DNA of 64,000 nt from Lonicera japonica (lineage: Eukaryota > Streptophyta > Magnoliopsida > Dipsacales > Caprifoliaceae), in assembly GCA_021464415.1 (NCBI GenBank), contig CM038470.1:40356099-40420098 (forward strand), read 5' to 3'. Shown here in pieces: positions 45,205 through 58,003 of the stretch; position 1 is the first letter of the stretch; every line of letters begins with the position of its first letter. The position numbers were made by a program, and so were the translations under genes. The notes under the pieces were generated by a model that worked only from the letters and a program-made list of their open reading frames with translations, was not told where the DNA came from and made no database searches.

Positions 45205-46382
45205 CACATTAGTAACAAGTGTATAGCCCTATTGATGAAATTTCCTTAAAAACCCACAAAAGCGGAACCGTAAGTGGTGATTTAAGAGTCTAGTCTCCTA
45301 TGTAGAACATTGTTAGCACTAGTAAGGGAAGTGTAACCTTAATACATCCTACAAATTTCACAAAGTAGTTTCAGTGGGGTGTAGGTTCCCGTAGCCGTAA
45401 TCTTATGAGGTGACCGTGCCGAGACTGTGCCAATTAGGCGAGAATCATACAAGCCGTCGTTTAGCTTTATAGAATTGCATGAGATTAACCAGAAGGCTCT
45501 TATGGTTTTAGTTTGATACACATGGCACGTAATGAGATATATGGTACTAATAATGAACTAGTTGGCCTTATAATGCAAATAACTATATGACGATAAGTAT
45601 ACGGATTATAAGCGTGATGACGACGCTTACGTTGATGATTAATAAACAGCGGGCGATGGTTTATATATATGTGTTGATTTTCCATATGTGTGATGGACGA
45701 TTTGATTAATGATATTCATTGTGAGAATGAATGGATGTGATATATACTCTGTTATTGCGATCACACATATGGGTTAGATTGATGAATCGAGCACCGGGTA
45801 CCTCCCGCGTGGCTCTAAGACGGGCCACCTATTTGCCGCCGTTGGGTGAAATTCCCTAAACCGTGCATGAAAAAATGAAGGGGGTGACTCTACCCGTGGT
45901 TGTGTTGCCCACAAAGGGAGCACCTACTCTTTGGATCTTGCCTTCTAACAGGATTATGTGTTCTTGGTTAGACGAATTTTTCCGGCAAGCAGAGTAGGTC
46001 CCGTGTGCCACAACTTACACAATGGTGAGTCCCCGGGAAGTAATCAGACTACTAATGGTCATTACGCTGCTAGGGTATCACCTGGTGTAATTCTTTCCAG
46101 AGTGTCAACGTTACTTGTATGGGTGTTCTCCTCGTTAACTATTCGGAGTGTTATTCCGAGAAAAATGTCTTGAGGGTTATCTTTGAATGACTTATTTCGA
46201 GAAGTAAGTCCCTGAACCACTCCCCACTCAGAGGTGACATGTACAAGAGCCTCAGAGCCTTCGGGATCTGTTGCTTTGGGCCTAGACGACTGCGGGGTGA
46301 AACTTAGGCATTATGCAGGAGATATGATACAGACGTTGTATTATGGTCGAATATTATTATCATTATTATCTTTGTTGTATCA

Positions 46383-47804
46383 TGTAGGTCGGAAAATACC
46401 CTAGAGGGGGGGTGAATAGGGTTTTTAAAACTTAATGGGATTTTTAAAATCAATTTAAAAATGTTTGATGTCTATATCAATCAACTAACCAAAGAACAAA
46501 GATAAATCCAATCACAAGAAACAAATAACACAATTTAAGAGATAAAGAGATAGAAAGATTGAACCGATCAAAGTCAAAGACTTTTTGTCCACACGGTTCG
46601 GCTTGTTAGCCCCTACTCCGCGCTCGGTTAGTTCCCCGAGAATTTCCACTAAAAACAATCTCCTTCCGGGTGAAGATCAAACCTCTACAAGTGTAATTCT
46701 TCTCACTACACTCTTTACAAGTATTGAAATTCTCTCAATACTCACACAAGAAAACTCTCTTGCTATCTTACGAGATAAACCTCTCTTAATGTTTGAAAGA
46801 AATGATTTGGTGACTAACACCAATGTACAATAGCTCTATAGTGTATGAAGATTACAACTTAAGCTCACACTAAGAGATATCAAATTTGATCAATGGAATA
46901 TAGCTCAAAATAAGAAGGATTGATCAAAAGAAATGTTCTTGAATCTTTGAAAATGAATGTAGATGGAGAGAATAGTGTAAGAATGATTCAAGTCAATTTA
47001 AATGAGTCTTAGAAGGTGTATATATAGTCTGAGACAACAAATGGCCGTTTGGAGAGAGTTGGTAGAAGTTTGGTACCAAAAATGATAAAAAAATCAGAAC
47101 TCCAACGGCTAGTTTCTGGGCCATCAGTCGACTGAGCAAAGCTCATCAGTCGACTGAGTGGCCATCAGTCGACTGAGCAATGCTCATCAGTCGACTGATG
47201 GTCTCCTCTGGTCTGCTGCCATTTTGACCAAAAATCCCATTTTTCATATTTTTGCAAATAAGCTCAAAAATCAATTTTGAAGATAGGATATGTTTAAAAA
47301 TGATTTTCTAAGACTTTTAACATTGTTTTTGCAACCAAATTCATTCATATAATGTAATGGTGAATTTTTTAATATAACTAGTTTTCGGTAAAAATATGTT
47401 TTCAAGGATAAAACTAGATTCAACTTTTGATTTGATCAATCTTATAATATAGGAATGTTGCATGAGCTATGATGATCAAATACGAATCTTTACAAGAAAA
47501 CTAAAGCACTCACTCACATACGTAATGTCGAGTCTTCGAGGGCTTTGTATGATTCTTCGTTTCTTTTCTTCCTTGGCTCTTGTACTTAACAATTCTCATT
47601 GAGGTGTGTTGATAAGAGTTGTGAGAAGTAAAACTATGAAGGCAATACTTTGTAGAAGAATGATCTTGATTCCGGCTATTCGATTAAGTCCATGTGTGAT
47701 CAGTATTGTTGTGACTGTAACTTAAAACCATCAACTAAGTTAAATTACACAAGATTAAGTTTATTGTTATTATCAAAACAAGATTAATGACTTTCAAGTC
47801 AACA
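46383..47804 (-). mobile_element. solo G LTR, perfect TSD TATCA
   Basis: On + it begins TGTAGGTCGGAAAATACCC and ends CAAGTCAACA, 1422 bp, bracketed by TATCA at 46378-46382 and 47805-47809. The sense strand is taken as minus because the palindromes at 47198-47124 are followed by TATATATAC at 47027-47018 in that direction. The ccctagaggggggg-tgaatagg block near its sense 3' end is one I associate with Copia-type LTRs, from memory only. No coding; the 82-codon frame at 46585 is chance. Confidence 0.88.
47124..47200. promoter_or_regulatory. four perfect TCAGTCGACTGA palindromes
   Basis: TCAGTCGACTGA starts at 47124, 47146, 47165 and 47187. The last extends to the 16-bp palindrome CATCAGTCGACTGATG (47185-47200). 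Spacers alternate gcaaagctca and gtggcca, so the unit is itself a two-step repeat. The TATA box lies about 100 bp downstream on the minus strand. Confidence 0.95.
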
Positions 47805-49194
47805 TATCATATATGTGTTATTTGTCATATAATGCCTCGGACTTGATTTGTATGACATTAGATGAACGCAGACACTTATCTAGCGAATCATAATATACAT
47901 AGGAAAGCAATGGTCATTCATAATGTACTAATATCAAAAGCGGAAAGTGTTATTAGCCATTAGCATTAAAGATACAATAGATGAGCGTGAGAACACGTAC
48001 AGTTCAAGAGATTGGATGGCCTGTCCATAATGAACATAATATATTAATAACCAAAGCACTAATTATAGCTAATGGATTACTAATCGAGGGAAACCGTAAC
48101 ATAATGACTTAGAAGGATGATAGGATGTAAAGCCTATTAGTCAGCCAAGCATGGACATTCATAATGAACTAATCATAAAGAGAAAACGATGAATGCTTGT
48201 CCATTAATTATCAACTTCTGGTGTGAGTGCGAATAGCATGAGGGTGTGTTCGACATACCTTAGAACCGTTCCACTATAGCATGACGAACCATAAGAAGCT
48301 AGTGATTTTGAAGAGACGGTTTTGTACCTGTGGTTCTCTAATGGGATAGGAATGCTTAGGAATCCATTCCACGGGAAGCCTAGGGACGAGACCGATGAAT
48401 CGGGTAATTAGCTTCCGGGTAGCTAGGATTGGAGTCCTAGTGGGGTTCGCTGGTACTCGTTTGTGGATTGTATTGCATTGCACGGTTTTCAATATACCGC
48501 ATTAAAGCAAAGTATTTAGTTTTTATACAAGGATGCACGCGCATGTGTTTGCAATGTGTATTTTCTCTACAAAACCTATATAGTTCCCACTGAACCCGGA
48601 TTTGGCTCATTCCCTCCTTTCATCAGTTTTGCAGGTTAGACTTCGGGGATTGGCGTGTGGTACTCTTTTGTAGAAAGTCTCTGTGTTTGTGGACTTTTCC
48701 TAGTCCTTTTCGACAAGGCCTGTTTTATATATATATAGTTTTCGTTTTGTAATATGTAAGCGGTTTCATTGTGAACTTGTACAAATGGTGTTTATATGTG
48801 GAGTGGGATTTGAAATATGGATGTATGGGATTTCATTTGTATGAAAATGATATTAAACCTTACAGGTTGCATTGTTGTTTAAACAAACTCTACATGGTAA
48901 AATTTTATAAAAAGAAATTTTATTCGGATCACATTTTATTCGAGAAAAGGTTTTTTAAAGTTGTGATTTTATATACTTTAAACCCGCCGTTGCGCACGGC
49001 ATCCATTATCAACCGGGTCCCGGAGGTGAAAATCTAATAACAGGATTCAAGGCATTGCAAAGTACCTGCAGAACTGTTTGATAAATGGGTGTGAGCCAAA
49101 CACGAGCTCAGTGGGAACTATAAGAGTTTGTATAATAAAGTACACAGTGTAGAGCACATGCAACATGCAGTATAGAACATAGTTTGAATAATAT

Positions 49195-49219
49195 ATATGT
49201 ATACTTGTATCATCACTAT

Positions 49220-49254
<35 letters not shown>

Positions 49255-49262
49255 TATATACC
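49195..49262. repeat. AT-rich microsatellite, (tataca)n
   Basis: Runs of tatatg and of the hexamer tatacatatacatatacata inside the third piece of C LTR copy 2. Confidence 0.85.
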
Positions 49263-51092
49263 ACGTATGTATAAGTAGTGCTTTGTTAAATATCATAAAA
49301 ATCATTTAATATACAATGCACACCAAGTGCTAACCGATCCCCATAAATATCATAAGGTATGTAAGGCCAAGATACAAGTAAAATAATAATATTGTCTATA
49401 TGTTTATTTACAAAATAAGTATAGGTACTAATCTTTGTCAATCGTTCGTCTTATATCCAACAATCGCCTATATGTTCTATCCAACAGAAACATCAGCGTT
49501 TAGAAGTTCTAATGTGCACAGTTACCATGGTTCAAATTATGCACCCCCAAGGTTGGGTCCCCCTACAAGACTACCTAGATGTGTAGAGTATACTGCCTCA
49601 CGGGGTCCATCTATTGGACCATATAGAGTATGCTGCTAACATAGCATAGACCCTCTACGTGGACCATAGAGTATGCAATTAACATATCAAGGTCCTTTTA
49701 CGTGAACCACGGTATTTAGCCGTCATGGCAAAGTCCCCTCGAGGACCATTAATGTCTATGATATCAAAATAACGACAAGTCCCAAACTATATGAATCATC
49801 CAAACACAATTAGCTATCCACTAGTTTTAAAAGTTTCGAACTACTAAATATGAACGCCGCAAGGCAAATAAGCTATTTAATAGCCATAGAAAGTACTATA
49901 ATAATATTTTATGGATACAAGAAAGTATCCATTGAATTATACTTTTATACCAAATATGTATATCCAATAAGGCTCCATGCATAACCCAACTTTGTATCCG
50001 ATATACACCTAAACCGTACAAGTATATATATACACGTCACCATATAGTCATATTAGTGTTCTATTCACCAAGTGCGCTATTTCAATCTTACGTGAAATGG
50101 TTTATTAACTAGGTGTGACTAATTGGTGGATTATAAAACAATTTAACAGTGTATTTCATTATATATATATGTATATATTTTCAGAAACCAAGTTCAGTGT
50201 AAATTCCACCAATCACCTCATTTCCATAACCAATTCAAAAGTATGTTAAAAATATGCCTAGTATTATTACAGATTGGATAGTTATTATTCAACAATCTCA
50301 CCAAGAGTCAATTAGTAACTTAAGTACAATAATAATATCACAAACGCGAGTATTATAACCAGAACATACTTTAAACCCATTAAATTTATCATCACATATA
50401 TATATCAATAATCTATTCGATAGTATATCTGTCTATATTGGTTTTGTACCAATTTTCATGCTTGTAAATAAACAGTGGGGATTTCTTGTATAATTATCAA
50501 ATTAAAGTTATATGAACCATAAATCTAGCAAAAAAATCATAGAAAATCAACCCAATCCTAATAAATGTGCAAAATCACGAACTTGTGCCAAAACCCCCCA
50601 ATTTTGTTATGTAAATTAACATGCAACACATAATAATTTGAAAAATTGTTTAAGTATTAGTGTTCCCACCTTATTGAAGCTAGGTTGTGATACCCTGTGT
50701 TCCATTTTTTGTGTTAACCTTTTCTTAAGCCGGTTAAGGCTTAATCTCCATTGGAGAGTGAGCATTGGGTTCCAAGCCCTTCGTACTTGACCCAGTACTT
50801 CTATCATATTATATTAGGTATGTTAAGTTTGAGGGAGCAATCGTTACGTTATTGGAGTAGTTCAGATTGAAGCCGAGGTGTAAATTGCGTATTTCTACTT
50901 TTCGTGATTCGTCGATTTTTGGTCAACTTTGAGAGGCCATAACTTCTTCATATGATGTCCAAATGACTCCCTTTTTGTGTCCATGTCTTCATTTTTTTCC
51001 CCTCTACAACTTTCGTGTTTGGGCTAAGTCAAGATTCAGCCATTTCGAGGTCTATTTCGGGCTTAGAAAGTTAGTTATTGGTATAGTGACCA

Positions 51093-51168
51093 CCATGATC
51101 AATCATGGAAGGCCATGATATATCATGGACCCTACTGTGGACATTTTTTTGGTTCATGATCGATCATG
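51093..51168. promoter_or_regulatory. three palindromes in A LTR copy 5
   Basis: CCATGATCAATCATGG (51093-51108, near-perfect), CCATGATATATCATGG (51113-51128, perfect) and CATGATCGATCATG (51155-51168, perfect). In two of them the centre has changed while symmetry is retained. Confidence 0.9.
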
Positions 51169-53109
51169 GTTCACCTGAATGTCAGTTTTGACGATATTTA
51201 ACCTGTTTAACACCCATTTTACACCTACAACTCCCCAATTTTGAGTTGCATTCACACAGAGGGTTCTACAGAAAGAGAGTTATAAATCTTCATGGGGTTT
51301 TTGAGGTTTCTTCATCCTCCTATAATATTTGAGCCTCAAACACTTTCTACTTCACTATTCATCATCTTCCACTTTTGTCTTTGTCTGTGAGAGCTTGGAG
51401 CAAGCTAGGGTTTTGGGATACGACGTCTACGCATCATTAGCTCCTCAATCTAGCTACTCTTAGATGGGAACACTAGTATAAAACCTCGTTTAGAAACCCT
51501 TGATCTGTAATCAAATTGGGGGATTTCTACAAAAACCCTAGGTTCTTTGCATTATATAGGGTTGGGCTAGATTAATCTTCGATTGGCGTTAGATATCGAT
51601 GGGTTCTTGCATTTATTACATATTTTGAGCATTTAGTCCATGTTTCAACCTATATATTACATGATTCATCAAGAACCCATCTCATATATACATGTTAAGC
51701 TTAGGAATTTAGGGGGGTTTGGATTTAAGTGTGTTTGATGGTTGATTAAGGGTTATTATCGCTAAAAATATTTACTTCTACTAATAAATAAAATTGTAGG
51801 ACACCATTTATGACATTTATCCCAAGAATCCGTCAGGGCATAATGAAGGCAACAACTCTTGAGTCTAGAACTTTGTACGATACATGGCAGGCACTAGTAA
51901 CAAGAACATGACCTAGATGCTATCTAATGATGTAAACATTGTCGATGGGGCATATGTTGCCTTGACTGGGATTGTATATAGCTAAGAAGAGCCATGTGTA
52001 CACCTGTTGAACTAGAAACACAATAACTAAGTCTTAGCTTGACGACATGGTTACAGAACCATCATAATATACAATGGCCTTAGTTTTATACATATGACAT
52101 ATAATAAGATGTAATATACTGATAATGAATCAATTGGCCGAATAATGAAAATTATTCGTTAAACGATAATGTCCTAGATAATTGAATCGATAACGATGAT
52201 TATAATGATGACGATTATATGATTATATATATATTGTTAGCTATATGTGTGATGGATGATTTAATGATTATATATATTATTGAATGAGGAATCGATACAT
52301 TCTTGTTATTATGATCACACGTATGGGCTTGATATGATGGACCAACTACCGGGTAGAGCCCGCATGGCTCGAAGAGGGGGCCATCTATTGCCGCCCCTGG
52401 GTAAAAGCCCCTAAACCGTGCACGGAGAAAATGAAGTAGGTGACTCCGCCTGTGATTGTGGTTGCCCACAAAGGAGAGCCCACTCTAGGTATCTTGCCTT
52501 CCCATAGGACTATGTGTTCTGGGTTAAATAAGTTTCCCTAGCAGCAGAGTAGTTCCTGTGTGCCACTACTTACCTAATAGTGAGTTCCCCTGGAAGTAGT
52601 TGGGCTACTAATGGTTATTACCCTACTAGGATATCGCATGGTGTAATTCTTTCCAGAATGTCGATGTGGTTTGTATGAGGTCTTATCCTCGTTATCTATT
52701 CAGAGTGTCATTCCTAGAAAAATGTCTTGAGGTTTATCTCTGAATGACTTACTTGAAGAACCAAGTCCCTGAGCCACTCTCCACTCAAAGGAAAGATGGA
52801 TAAGAGCCTTGGACCCTTTGAGATTTGTTATTCTGGGCCTAGACTGACTGCGGGGTAAAACTGAGGCATTATGCTGGAGACGTGATACAAGAGTTATTAT
52901 GGATTGTTGATTATACTGTTATAATTATTGCATTATATCATGTCTTGTATTGATTTGTGTATGTTGCCTCGGCTGTGACGTAAAATGATGTACGGACTTA
53001 GGCGGACACTATTAGACAAACAGGGTACACATAGAGAATTGTCGACCCTTTCATAATGTGTATATATATAAAGTGGAAAGAGATAATAATTATTGAACCT
53101 TAGAGATAG

Positions 53110-54225
53110 TGTGAACACCCCAATCCACGACTTTCGTGTGAATCTGTCTTTTTATATAAAACAAGCATTATGCATTAAGTTTTAAGTCATCATGCATATA
53201 GAAGACTGTTAGGAAAGACTCTGACTTTGAATCAGTAGGAGTCTGCCACGACCAATGTTGCCAATGTTGGGTCGCAGCCACAACCCCTAGTTGCAGGCCC
53301 TAGCCGCATGCCCCAGCAGCGCGACCCAACCGCACCATCCAACTACACGTCCTGCGGTTGGCCTCTTTTGAAGTGTTTTTGGAGATTTTTTTTTATAAAT
53401 AGGACCCTTGGGGTCTCATTTGGGATCATGAACACTCAATAGAGTTTTTAAAGATGAGAAACGCTATCGAGATCACTAGATAGTCTTTTAGAGAGAGAAA
53501 GTTAGAGAGAGAAATTTTTTAAAAAAGAGAAAATTCTAGAGAGAGAAAGAAGCAAGCAAACAGTCTCCATTCTTCTTCAAGCGCATTAGATACGTCTTTC
53601 TACGACTTTCCTAAATTTCAATACTGCATTTAAATAAAAATTTTAATATAGAAAATTAGATAACTTGCAAAAAAGTTCACTGCTTTGAAAACCAGTCCTT
53701 TTTAAGTTCTACAAGAAAACTAAAATCCGTTTTGACATGTTTTCAAAACAAAATAAAATACAAAAACAGTTTCCAAAACAAATGGAACTATGAGACTCTT
53801 ATTTTATTCTATGAATGAATATGTAGGTGCTCGCAAAGCTTGAGTCTAGTTTCATAAATACTATTTTAAACTAAATTTCTCCGAAAGGACTATTTAAAAA
53901 AAATAGTTCAAACTACTTGCAAGATATCTAAAATAGGAATTAAATACATGATCCATTAAGAGACCGAAAGGGCTAATTGGGTGCCTAACACCTTCCCACT
54001 TCGTAAGGTAGTTCTCGAACCCTAGTAAAATAAATTATCAATAAATCGTTGGTTTCAAACGTATGAAAGATAGTTCATTTTTGAATTATCTTTTGTACGA
54101 TCTTTTGTTTGTTTTCTCATAAAACAAACTGGTGACTCTGAAAATAAGAAACCAAGGCAAATTGATAGCAAAGAAAAGAAGAAACTGAGAAGGACGGGTC
54201 CGAGGAAAAAGCCCGGATTCTCACA
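53110..54225 (+). mobile_element. solo B LTR, perfect TSD GATAG
   Basis: TGTGAACACCCCAATCCACG to CCCGGATTCTCACA, 1116 bp, with GATAG at 53105-53109 and 54226-54230. The TATA box is ttttttataaatagg near 53390. The palindrome region upstream (53260-53350) is GC-rich but has lost perfect symmetry. Confidence 0.93.
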
Positions 54226-54381
54226 GATAGTATACGGGCATGTGAGTGCGTATCGATAATAGTATGAATCGATTGGATCATAATGAACATAAGATATCAA
54301 CAATCAAAGTGGTAACTAAGGCGAATGGATAGCAAAGTAAGAGGACACTGTAACATAATGGTTTAGACGAAAGATCTTGAG

Positions 54382-55755
54382 TGATGCGTCGAAAAATTGG
54401 TATAATTTATTATGCTAATTTATAATTTAAAGAGCATATATTATTACTAATATTTTTATTTTTAATACTTTTTCAGATGTCAGAAAAGAAATGGAAAATA
54501 TTGAGAAAAATAGAGAAATTAAAGCAACTGAAGACACTTAAAGTGCTCAATACTTCATATGCATAACGTTTTACTCGGAACTTGAAATAATGCGATTTTT
54601 GAGCCTAAATTGAAGAGATTTTCGAGAACTACAACTTTCCAGTTCAGTACTTTTTCAAATTCAGCCATCTCAAGGTCCAAAACTATGACGCAAAACACAG
54701 TAATTTAAATTGTGAAAATTCAATAAATTGTGTTTAAATTAACGGCTTCATTCCCTGCCATCCAAGAGAGGGCCCAATCCAAGTAAATATCCATCAAAGA
54801 CCATTTAATTGAGCCAAGCCCATGAATAAACCTAGTCCTAATTAAATAAGGACATTCCAAACTATAAATTGAGAGGATGGGAACAATGAAAGCAGCCAAT
54901 AGTCGTGCACAACAGCAACAGTGCCTTGCTCTTCTCTTCTCTTTTCTTTAATTTTCTTTTGTTCCTTTTTATTTTATTGAAGACTAGAAGATTGAAGGTT
55001 TAATTTTTTTTAATTCAATGCCAAGTAAGTTTTCTTTCAGTTTTATGTGCTATTTAATTTTTATTTTGCTAAAGTAAATTTGTATTAGGGTTAGGATAAG
55101 TATATTTAATTGATTCCCTTGCATGTATTCATGCCAATTGACTATACCAGTTTAATACATTAATGTTAAATACAATTCTTTCTATTGGATGCCTATTTTA
55201 ATTGATAAAAAAATAAAGTTGGATTCTCACTATTTTTTTGTTGAATTCACCTTACGATTTGTTAAAAGCGGATATAGGGTGTGTCTTGACGGATATAGTG
55301 AGTGTTTTTTTTTTTTACATAAGTTTGGCTGTAGAAGAATTATAATTGGATTTTATTAATTGATTGGACTTTATTGATTTTTATTTTCCGTATCTAATAG
55401 AGTCGAGAGACTAAATTAGTGCGAAATAAGAGTGTAGTTTATGCACATGAACATTTAGGAAGATGATATTAAATATATAAATCCAAAACCCTAGTCAATT
55501 AATTCATTGATTTTATTATCTTGATTAATAATATTTAGTTTAGTTCTATTACTTTAATTTAGTTTCTTTGCTTTGCTTTGCTTTATTTTATTAGTTTGAT
55601 TCTCATCAATTATTCTTGGCTAGATTAAAAATTATTGAAAAATTAACAAGACAAAATTTAAACATATTGTGTGAGTCTCTGTGGGATCGACCTCGCTTAT
55701 ACGCTATATTATAAATTGATTCGTGCGCTTGCGAGTATTAAAATTTATCACAACA
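54382..55755 (+). mobile_element. solo E LTR copy 2, perfect TSD TTGAG
   Basis: TGATGCGTCGAAAAATTGG to TTTATCACAACA, 1374 bp, with TTGAG at 54377-54381 and 55756-55760. A likely TATA box, actataaattgaga, is near 54861. It gives the empty-site sequence for both F insertions in E copy 1. It has no internal region, and I cannot place its superfamily. Confidence 0.9.
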
Positions 55756-57337
55756 TTGAGGTGAAGCCAATTAGTTGGCCAAGTATAGTATTCATAATGA
55801 ATTATAATTAAAGTGGAAACAACAAATACTTGGCCTATAATTATCGACTTTCGATATAGGCACGGGTAGCCAATGCAAACTATAGAACTGATCTACTGTA
55901 GCATGACGAACCCACCTTAGGAAGCTAGAGTTTGGAACAAGATGACCTTAGACTAACGATTCCTTAGTAATGTGAGAACACATGAGATGTTCACTTATGG
56001 GATACTTACGGGTGGGATCGGTTGGTTGGGTATTCGGTGGCTAGAATAGGAATCCTAGTGGGGTTTGCATGCACGGGTGTGTGGGTTGCATTGCTTTGCA
56101 CGGTCTTCGAACCATTATTTTAAAGTAAAGCACTTACTTTCTATACAAACTTGTACGTGCATGTGGTTGCAATGTGTATTTTCATATATAAAAACCTATA
56201 TAGTTCCCACTGAGCCCGAATTTGGCTCATCCCGTTTTCTAACAGTCTTACAGGATAGGCTTCGGGGTTTGGAGCTTGGTGTATTCATTTAGAAGCCTCT
56301 AATGTCCATGCAACTCCGGGTCCTTAGACCAAGGACCATGTGTATAATTGTTTATTATGTTAAACACTTTGCATTTATGTATGAACTCTACAATTATTTT
56401 GGATGTCGATTCCAGACTGGTATAAATGATTTATATATATATGTGGAGTGGATTTGAAATTGTGGTTAAGTGTGACTACTCGTATTAAATTTGTTTTCAA
56501 CTTTACAGGGTGGTTTGTTAATAAAATAAACTCCACATGTTGGGATTTTGTAAAATGAGATTTTAAACAGGATCACATTTTATTTAATAAATTTTTTTAA
56601 AAGTTGTGATTTTTATATTTTAAACCCGCCATCGCACACGGCATCCATGATTAACCGAGTCCCGAAGGTGAAAATCTCAGAATGGGATTCAGGGCGTTAT
56701 ATAGGTTCTCGAAGATTGAGTGTTGAAATAAGCCAAATTAAGTTAATCTTGAATTTCCCCCAAAACCTTCAAACCCTAGCTATATAAATGAAGAAGAAAA
56801 TGATTTAAGCCCCAATCTTGGATTATATGATGAGATGACCATTAATCTCTCTAGAGAAGCTATATTCTCTTTCAAATGGTGTGCGTTTCGAAAATGGGGA
56901 AAGGGGAGGTTTGGTTGTATCATAATGGATTCAAAGCACTAGAAGATTATATTTTGACCAGACTAGCGGCTTCAATTGACTGACCAAAGATGCCTCGGTC
57001 AACTGATGCTCACTTATGGAATTTTTTTTAGTTTGCCTATTTCGTGCTCAGTTTTGGCCACCGGAGAGTGAGAGATGGATATCAGTAGATAATTGAATTA
57101 CCTTTTCAATGGTTCAAACGAGGACTCATTTGTACTTCGAACGAAGAAGTAATGGCTCTCCCAAGCCAGGACGGTCAATTTTCGGGAAATATAATTTAGG
57201 TGGTGAATTTTCGAATTTCATTCGAACCTGAAAATGGTCTAAACCACTCAAGTACCACCCGAACCAACTCTTGCCTCCTGAACCTACAATTCTGCATTAA
57301 TGGGGATTATAAAGAGATATTTTGTGTTTACACCTCA

Positions 57338-57811
57338 TATTTTAAGGGTCATTTTGAGTTTGCATCCTATATTTTATTTTCTTTGAATTAACAAAGAAAT
57401 CACATAATCGGTGTTATAGTCATAGAACTTTTAGGGTAAAAATCATGTCCTTAAACCAAAGGGGGTGCTGGCCTATTTATACTATTGGGAGGGTTTGTTG
57501 CACGACAAACCCCAACTGTGGGCTGTTTGTCGCAAGACAAACCCTCATAATATCATAATTTATCATGCGACAAACACCTGAAGTGATGAGTTCTAACATA
57601 TTCATGTGTCAGGAAGTGGCTGGTACGTGTTTAATGGATTTGTCATTCTATAAATTTGGTTTGGCGTGCGACAAACCCATTCAGTATGCAGGTTTGTTAT
57701 GCTAGAAACTCCCCTAGAGCATTCTCTAGCGCGTGGGTGAGTTTTAAACTCGACGTGAACTCATGGGAGTTTTTAGGGTTCTTGGAAAGGTCAAGAATTG
57801 GGGTGTCTACA
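57338..57811 (-). mobile_element. Tat-2 LTR, U3 part
   Basis: On the minus strand it starts TGTAGACACCCCAATTCTTG at 57811, related to the B and D LTR starts. U3 holds palindromes of GTTTGTCG type, and TATAAATAGG is at 57482-57473 on the minus strand. The U5 part is not found; the C LTR copy 2 or a deletion ends it. Confidence 0.7.
57473..57690 (-). promoter_or_regulatory. GTTTGTCG palindromes and TATA box, Tat-2 LTR
   Basis: gtttgttgcacgacaaac (57493-57510) and gtttgtcgcaagacaaac (57525-57542) are near-perfect 18-bp dyads. Further half-copies (atgcgacaaac, gtgcgacaaac) lie at 57567 and 57666. On the minus strand they immediately precede TATAAATAGG. Confidence 0.85.
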
Positions 57812-57820
57812 GACCCTCTC
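57812..57820 (-). other. Tat-2 polypurine tract
   Basis: The minus strand reads GAGAGGGTC directly before the LTR, identical to Tat-1 at 10058-10066. Confidence 0.75.
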
Positions 57821-58003
57821 GACTCAAGCTCATTGCTTGCAAGGAATTTAGGCGACTTGAAAAGACTTTGATACGTGGCCCTCGTAAAACCACTAAGGAA
57901 TGGATGAAAACTCAACGCTTGTTATCGACAAAGTTTTGGGTTTTCGAAAAACATAGCCCATGGGAAGAAAACCTCTAAGATTTGATTGCCGTGACATATC
58001 CAA
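57821..58003 (-). mobile_element. Tat-2 3' UTR, first piece
   Basis: Non-coding continuation of Tat-2, interrupted at TCCAA (57999-58003) by A LTR copy 6 and resuming at 60872. Confidence 0.6.

Larger units (their letters stand above)
44089..49059 (+). repeat. solo A LTR copy 4 (contains G LTR)
   Basis: It starts TGTAGTACCCCATGTTCC and ends AAGGCATTGCA. Flanks are AAGTG (44084-44088) and AAGTA (49060-49064). Without the G insert it is about 3.54 kb. Conserved ctctacaactttc near 44397, palindromes near 44491-44561, cactattcatcatc near 44737 and ggcgggaacactaatac (44851-44867) are all in the order seen in copy 3. Confidence 0.87.
50686..56701 (+). repeat. solo A LTR copy 5 (contains B and E solo LTRs)
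   Basis: It starts TGTGATACCCTGTGTTCC and ends AGGGCGTTATA, where the last CACA has become TATA. TAGGT flanks it at 50681-50685 and 56702-56706. Without the inserts it is about 3.5 kb. The conserved order is kept: ctctacaactttcgtgtttgg near 51002, palindromes 51093-51168, gatatttaacc near 51190, cactattcatcatc near 51353, gatgggaacactagta 51463-51478. Confidence 0.9.
38565..57332 (-). repeat. C-family LTR copy 2, in four pieces
   Basis: Pieces are 38565-38624, 43649-44088, 49065-50685 and 56707-57332, about 2.75 kb in total. The + strand start TGTGACTCCC and end TTTGTGTTTACA are LTR-like. Continuity across each gap is shown by alignment with C copy 1 and by the TSDs of the inserts. Its minus-strand sense carries the conserved ggtgggaacactaatac (50670-50654). 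Flanks TAACT and CCTCA do not match, so the right border or an intact TSD is uncertain. Confidence 0.6.

Noticed and set aside
46383..46440. Microsatellite or host gene exon around the run of seven Gs
   Set aside because: It is the end block of the G LTR, bounded by a perfect TATCA duplication.
47124..47200. CRISPR-like or restriction-site cassette
   Set aside because: Short palindromes with repeated spacers in an LTR; spacers are not unique and the genome is plant nuclear.
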